Shown: in pieces, positions 19,916 to 23,691 of the stretch
How positions within the stretch are numbered: position 1 is the first letter of the stretch
Layout: every line of letters starts with the position of its first letter
Source: a virus
DNA length: 23,691 bases
IMG/VR virus record: IMGVR_UViG_3300046454_000964
Span: 1-23,691 of that record
Direction: 5' to 3' (one strand)
Notes under the pieces: model-generated
Database searches by the model: none
What the model was told of the DNA's origin: nothing
What the model saw: only the letters and a program-made list of their open reading frames with translations
Translations under genes and position numbers: made by a program

Positions 19916-20173
19916 ATGGACAAGAACGAGCTTATTCACCTACTCCGGGTCGCCGAGACAGCGCTATGGGACGCCGTCTTTAAGGGCGTGCCCTCCGCCG
20001 AGGCCGCCCACCGGGAAATCACGCGCGCCCTACACGATCTCACCGATACGGGTAGCTGCGGCAAGTGCGGCAAGACCCTCGCGCAGGCCGACACGGGCCG
20101 TCAACGCCTCTATTGCTCGGACAAGTGCCGTAAGGCAGCGCACCGGAAGCGTAATGCGCAGGTGGCAGCGTGA
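19916..20173 (+). CDS. One-finger Cys4 zinc protein (85 aa) (C)
   Basis: Identical to the 10986 product; the same TTG alternative start exists at 19898. Stop overlaps the next GTG. Confidence 0.75.
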   Translation: MDKNELIHLLRVAETALWDAVFKGVPSAEAAHREITRALHDLTDTGSCGKCGKTLAQADTGRQRLYCSDKCRKAAHRKRNAQVAA

Positions 20174-20469
20174 ACGCCCCGGGCATCGATGCCACGCAGG
20201 CCGAGCTAGCCGCGTGGTGTGCCTTTTGGCGCAGTGGCGCCTACGGCGCAAGCCCGAAACCCGATCGCAAATGCGAAACGTGCGGAACGGTAGTAACCGG
20301 CGGGCGTAGTTATTGCTCGAATTCCTGCCGGTGGCCGCCTAAGCCCCCGTGCGTGCGCTGTGGGAAGCCAAATAGGCGTACGGGCCTCGCCGGTCGCCGA
20401 ATCGTCCCGTACTGCTCCTCGCGCTGCCGGTATGAGGCAAGCGCCACCACCCCACCTACTAGTCACTAG
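20170..20469 (+). CDS. Two-finger Cys4 zinc protein (99 aa) (C)
   Basis: Identical to the 11240 product, with both CxxC ... CxxxC fingers and the C-terminus read through the inverted repeat at 20453. Confidence 0.75.
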   Translation: MNAPGIDATQAELAAWCAFWRSGAYGASPKPDRKCETCGTVVTGGRSYCSNSCRWPPKPPCVRCGKPNRRTGLAGRRIVPYCSSRCRYEASATTPPTSH

Positions 20470-20475
20470 GAGGTG
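20453..20475 (+). promoter_or_regulatory. Inverted repeat covering stop codon and RBS (C)
   Basis: Copy of 11523-11545. Confidence 0.65.
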
Positions 20476-20481
20476 CCCACC

Positions 20482-20670
20482 ATGGCAACCCCATTTGATG
20501 CTGGAACCTCGGCGCTGTTGGCGATCGAGGATCACTTGCCCGTGCCCCGCAACCTCGCGGAAAGGAACACTGTCTTTCGTTCCCTGAACATAATTCGGGC
20601 GCTAATTCTCGGATATGAAACCCCCGAGCCGGCGGCCGTTACCGAATTGATGCCATCGGAAACCGACTAA
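20482..20670 (+). CDS. Conserved 62-aa protein (MATPF type) (C)
   Basis: Identical to the 11552 product; ATG follows AGGAGGTG. Confidence 0.8.
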   Translation: MATPFDAGTSALLAIEDHLPVPRNLAERNTVFRSLNIIRALILGYETPEPAAVTELMPSETD

Positions 20671-20684
20671 TGTCCAATTTGGGA

Positions 20685-20702
20685 TATGCCTTTGCGCTCT
20701 AG
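20685..20702 (+). promoter_or_regulatory. Shared upstream motif before structured RNA (C)
   Basis: Copy of 11755-11772. Confidence 0.6.
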
Positions 20703-20703
20703 A

Positions 20704-21060
20704 AACACATAGGGAACAGAGCTGCGCCTCGCGCACCATTCCCCCAATGCTCGGCGGACGGGAACCCGCCGATGGCAACAGCGCACCTCGGAGGGTTAGA
20801 ACCGAGGGGTAATCCGGTCGTGCTCCGACGGATTACCAGCGCTGTTGCCTCCCAATTCTTCCGGTAGTCGTGCCGTAATGCGTCGCGCCTAACGCCCAGG
20901 GGGCGCGACGTTCAGCGCGGCCACCGGAACACCTTTTGCGCATGCTTGGCGGCAGCGCGCGGCGTCGAGGGTGCCTCTAGCACCTCCGCCCCATTGCTTG
21001 GCCCGTTCGTCTTGGACACACGCCGCCCATGGTGTCCTGGACGAGCGGGCCTTTTTATTT
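20704..21060 (+). ncRNA. Structured RNA / head-operon leader (C)
   Basis: Copy of 11774-12130, with the GGTAATCCG/CGGATTACC form of the covarying stem (20808-20816 with 20829-20837). Confidence 0.75.
21000..21060 (+). terminator. Intrinsic terminator just before head operon (C)
   Basis: Copy of 12070-12130. Confidence 0.85.
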
Positions 21061-21082
21061 ATCTCGAAAAGGAACCGAGTCA

Positions 21083-21307
21083 ATGCCTAATCCGCCCACC
21101 GTGCCCAATCTTCGCGACCGGCTAGACGCCATTGTCGCCGCTGTTCTCGCCCGCATTGAGGCCGACGGCCCCGTGACGCCCGAGGGTGGCCCTCACGCCC
21201 TCCTAGGCCACCTAGCGTCCCTCGTCGACGCCGGTACAGCCCTACGGGATACCAAGGCTTCCCGCTGGGCGCTGAACGCCGCTCTAGAAACTCGGGGCAC
21301 CCGATGA
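21083..21307 (+). CDS. Head-operon small protein 1 (74 aa) (C)
   Basis: Identical to the 12153 product; first gene of the coupled head operon. Confidence 0.8.
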   Translation: MPNPPTVPNLRDRLDAIVAAVLARIEADGPVTPEGGPHALLGHLASLVDAGTALRDTKASRWALNAALETRGTR

Positions 21308-21552
21308 CGCACGTAGAGAGCGCGATAGCGCCAATTCCTCGTGACCGCCGAATGCGCCTCGCCGCCACCCTCGCCGCGTGTACTGACCCGCTGTTGAAGG
21401 CGCTCGGAATGGACATTCACGTCATCACAGCGCGGGAAGATGCGGAATTCGCGGAGCTGGCCGAGGGATTCGCGCAGGAGAGAGACCGAGAGAACGAGCT
21501 TCGGGCGGCAACCCTGCCCCCGATTCCCGCACCCACGAAGGAAACTGAGTGA
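21304..21552 (+). CDS. Head-operon small protein 2 (82 aa) (C)
   Basis: Identical to the 12374 product; ATGA and GTGA overlaps on both sides. Confidence 0.8.
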   Translation: MTHVESAIAPIPRDRRMRLAATLAACTDPLLKALGMDIHVITAREDAEFAELAEGFAQERDRENELRAATLPPIPAPTKETE

Positions 21553-22967
21553 ATAAGCGAGAAATGGTCGCCGATCTGCGCGCTAAGCGTAGGGCCGAGC
21601 ACGAGCACATGCGCGCGCTGGTCGATAAGGCCACCGCTGAAAAGCGGTCGCTAAACGCCGCCGAGTCCGCCGAATTCGACCGGCTAGAGGCCGACATTCG
21701 GGCTTTCGACGACCGCATCGAGGAACTCGGAATTCAGATTTCGGCCGACGACGCCGCCGCGCCTAAGGCAAGCCAGTACGCACCCCGCAGCAACGGAGAC
21801 AAGATGATTGAGCGTCGCACCGACGTCATGCCCGGCACCTCCCGTATTCAGGTGACCCGCGCCGAGGAAATCTACCGGCCGGACGACAACAAGTCGTATT
21901 TCCGTGACCTCTACATGTCGCGCCATAAGGGCGACCGGGACGCTGCGGACCGGCTAGCGCGGAATAACAAGCTTCGGCTCGATGAGCGAAGCTCTGTCGG
22001 CATCAGCACCACGAACGGCGCCGGTGGCGAATTCGTCCCGCCTCTGTGGATCGAGTCCGAGTTTATCAAGCTTGCCCGCCCGGGGCGCGTGACGGTCGAC
22101 CTGACCAACGTTGCGCCGCTTCCCGCTGGCACCGACACCATTAACCTGCCCAAGGTTTCCGGTGGTACCTCCGTCGCTGTTCAGTCGGCGCAGAACAGCG
22201 CGATTTCGAATACCGACATGCAGACCACTAGCGTCAGCTCGCCGGTTACGACCGTGGCAGGTGGCCAGACTGTAAGTTTGCAGCTCATCGAGCAGTCGCC
22301 GCTAAACGTCGATCAGGTGATCCTCGGCGATCTCGCTGCCGCCTATGGCGCCACTTTCGATTCGCTCATCCTCAACGGTTCCGGCACTTCCGGGCAGCCG
22401 ACCGGCATTATGAACGTCGCCGGTATCAACGCCGTCGACTTCCCGACGCCGACCGGCACGCCGACTCAGGCGCAGATCGTAAGCGCGCTGTACAGCAAGC
22501 TTGCGAACGCGATTCAGCTTATTTCTACGAATCGCTTCCTCCCGCCGGACACCATCATCATGAGCCCGCGTCGCTGGGCTTGGCTCACGGCGACTTCCGA
22601 CGCCTCGAACCGTCCGCTTGTGGTGCCTCACGCTAACGGCGCCTTCAATGCGGTTGGCGTTTCCGGTGCTGTGGCCGCCGAGGGTTACGTGGGCAGCCTG
22701 CTCGGTCTTCCCGTGTACGTCGACCCGCAGATTCCGACCAACCTTGCGCTAGACGCGGGTACGGGTGAGGACGCGATTATCGTCGCGCGTATGGCCGATC
22801 TCTGGACCTATGAGTCTCACATCAGGGCGGAAGCTTTCGAGCAGACCTACGCGTCGAACATGAGCGTCTTTGTCCGGCTGTACAACTACGTCGGATTCAT
22901 CGGCAACCGCTACCCGAAGTCGATTTCGGTCGTGACCGGTTCCGGTCTTACCGCGCCGACGTTCTAA
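21549..22967 (+). CDS. HK97-fold major capsid protein (472 aa) (C)
   Basis: Identical to the 12619 product. The array therefore carries two capsid types: one A-type and two B-type copies. Confidence 0.93.
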   Translation: MNKREMVADLRAKRRAEHEHMRALVDKATAEKRSLNAAESAEFDRLEADIRAFDDRIEELGIQISADDAAAPKASQYAPRSNGDKMIERRTDVMPGTSRIQVTRAEEIYRPDDNKSYFRDLYMSRHKGDRDAADRLARNNKLRLDERSSVGISTTNGAGGEFVPPLWIESEFIKLARPGRVTVDLTNVAPLPAGTDTINLPKVSGGTSVAVQSAQNSAISNTDMQTTSVSSPVTTVAGGQTVSLQLIEQSPLNVDQVILGDLAAAYGATFDSLILNGSGTSGQPTGIMNVAGINAVDFPTPTGTPTQAQIVSALYSKLANAIQLISTNRFLPPDTIIMSPRRWAWLTATSDASNRPLVVPHANGAFNAVGVSGAVAAEGYVGSLLGLPVYVDPQIPTNLALDAGTGEDAIIVARMADLWTYESHIRAEAFEQTYASNMSVFVRLYNYVGFIGNRYPKSISVVTGSGLTAPTF

Positions 22968-22974
22968 CAAGAGT

Positions 22975-23009
22975 GGCCACCACCTACTAGTGACTAGTAG
23001 GTGGTGGCC
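22975..23009. repeat. 35-bp perfect palindrome after capsid gene (C)
   Basis: Copy of 14045-14079 with 16-bp perfect arms. Confidence 0.85.
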
Positions 23010-23595
23010 GCCCTGGTTACCGCGACCGTGGTTACTGGTGGGCATGGTCGTCTGCGAAGCATTCCCGCCCCGCTGTGGTGGTTGGCATACGGCGTACATA
23101 GGGCGCTAGGTGTTGACCTCACAGCGGGGCATTCGTTGGCCCGTGCGCGCCGGTCTGCCGGTGGTTGGCACAGCGGGAATGTGCTGGGGAATTACTCCTC
23201 GGCTCGCCGCTTGTGGTGTCGGTGCCGCGCATTTCCGCTGTGTGGTCGTCGTGCTCTGTGCCTTTGGTCTGCACAGCGAATGCCTCGCCGAGGTTCTTCC
23301 CTCACGGCGCAGCGCAGCGAAAGCCCGAGCGGCCTTACCCGTGGCTAATGGCCCTTTCATCGCGCGCTGTGCGTTCCCTACCTCGCATTATCACAGAGTG
23401 TAGCTACCAAATAGGACATTATGTGCAGTAGGGGGGCGTACTGAATCTCTGTCCGGAATGTCCGAATGGACCCAAGCCCAGGGCAGGGACACATGACTGC
23501 GAAATTATGGGGTGGGGGGTGTCGAGAATTTCCGCATTTTCAGCCGGCTGACCCCTTGAAAATGCCGTTTTCCTTCCTTTCTAAGGCAGTAGAAA
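23010..23595. promoter_or_regulatory. Conserved non-coding region with six 7-bp repeats (C)
   Basis: Copy of 14080-14665. CGCTGTG/CACAGCG at 23071, 23120, 23169, 23236, 23272 and 23365. The possible 46-aa ORF of B recurs at 23493-23633. Confidence 0.55.
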
Positions 23596-23691
23596 TTGAA
23601 GAAAAAGATAGCGAAAATTCCGAGCGGAACTGACGCGACCCTACAGCGCGTACTAGCGCGGCTAGACCGAATGGAACGGGCCCTGCGACCC
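23596..23691 (+). CDS. Small basic helical protein, 3' cut by window (C)
   Basis: Copy of the 14666 ORF; TTG 23596 start, 32 codons present before the edge. The a at 23688 (c in B) would change the last but one codon from CGC to CGA, both Arg. Confidence 0.45.
   Translation, partial: MKKKIAKIPSGTDATLQRVLARLDRMERALRP

Larger units (their letters stand above)
17063..23691. mobile_element. Satellite unit C (right-truncated copy of B)
   Basis: Copy of unit B from the GntR gene through the non-coding region after the capsid gene, ending inside the 40-aa ORF. The only mismatch seen against B is at 23688 (a versus c), four bases from the edge, and may be a sequence-end error or the start of divergence. 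Confidence 0.8.

Overview
The window is a head-to-tail tandem array of a roughly 9-kb mobile element from a high-GC actinomycete-type genome. The grounds for the host call are GC-rich third positions, GTG/TTG starts, overlapping stop/start operons, a compact GntR regulator and a DUF2637-like membrane protein. No chromosomal gene, tRNA or rRNA is visible, so genus cannot be fixed. Three units are seen. Unit A runs from the left edge to about 8132 and lacks the start of its recombinase gene. Unit B runs from about 8133 to 17062 and is complete (period 8930 bp). Unit C runs from about 17063 to the right edge and is cut after its capsid region. B and C agree in every stretch I compared over about 6.6 kb; the only mismatch found is at 23688, next to the window edge. 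A is a related but mosaic variant (recombinase-to-recombinase distance 9038 bp).

Each unit has the same order: a 70-aa GntR-type regulator, a 513-aa large serine recombinase, a repeat-bearing non-coding stretch, a 62-aa protein, two small Cys4 zinc-finger proteins, another 62-aa protein, a structured RNA of about 350 nt ending in a strong terminator, a head operon (74 aa, 82 aa, HK97-fold major capsid protein), a conserved non-coding region rich in palindromes and 7-bp repeats, a 40-aa protein, a DUF2637-like membrane/HTH protein, and an HNH endonuclease. A convergent two-gene operon follows on the minus strand (98-aa protein and DUF4258-like protein), divergent from the next GntR gene.

The gene content suggests a capsid-encoding phage satellite. 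It has its own integrase, major capsid protein and HNH nuclease, but no portal, prohead protease, terminase large subunit, tail gene or recognisable replication initiator. These would have to come from a helper phage. This is inference from gene content.

Regulation appears unified. An 18-bp motif (consensus TAnnCnnYYGCGCTCTAG) stands once before most transcription units: the recombinase, the first 62-aa gene, the zinc-finger operon of A, the structured RNA/head operon and the DUF2637/HNH operon. For the two likely late operons the motif is followed by a leader and an intrinsic terminator before the first gene, which suggests attenuation or antitermination. The leader before the head operon carries a stem that differs between A and B by compensatory changes on both sides, the best evidence here for a functional RNA.

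The A/B comparison shows module exchange. The first 70 residues of the capsid proteins are almost identical while the rest is strongly diverged; the HNH enzymes share a C-terminal nuclease domain but have unrelated N-termini; and the zinc-finger genes and the control DNA before them are different. The non-coding DNA after the capsid gene is better conserved than the capsid gene.
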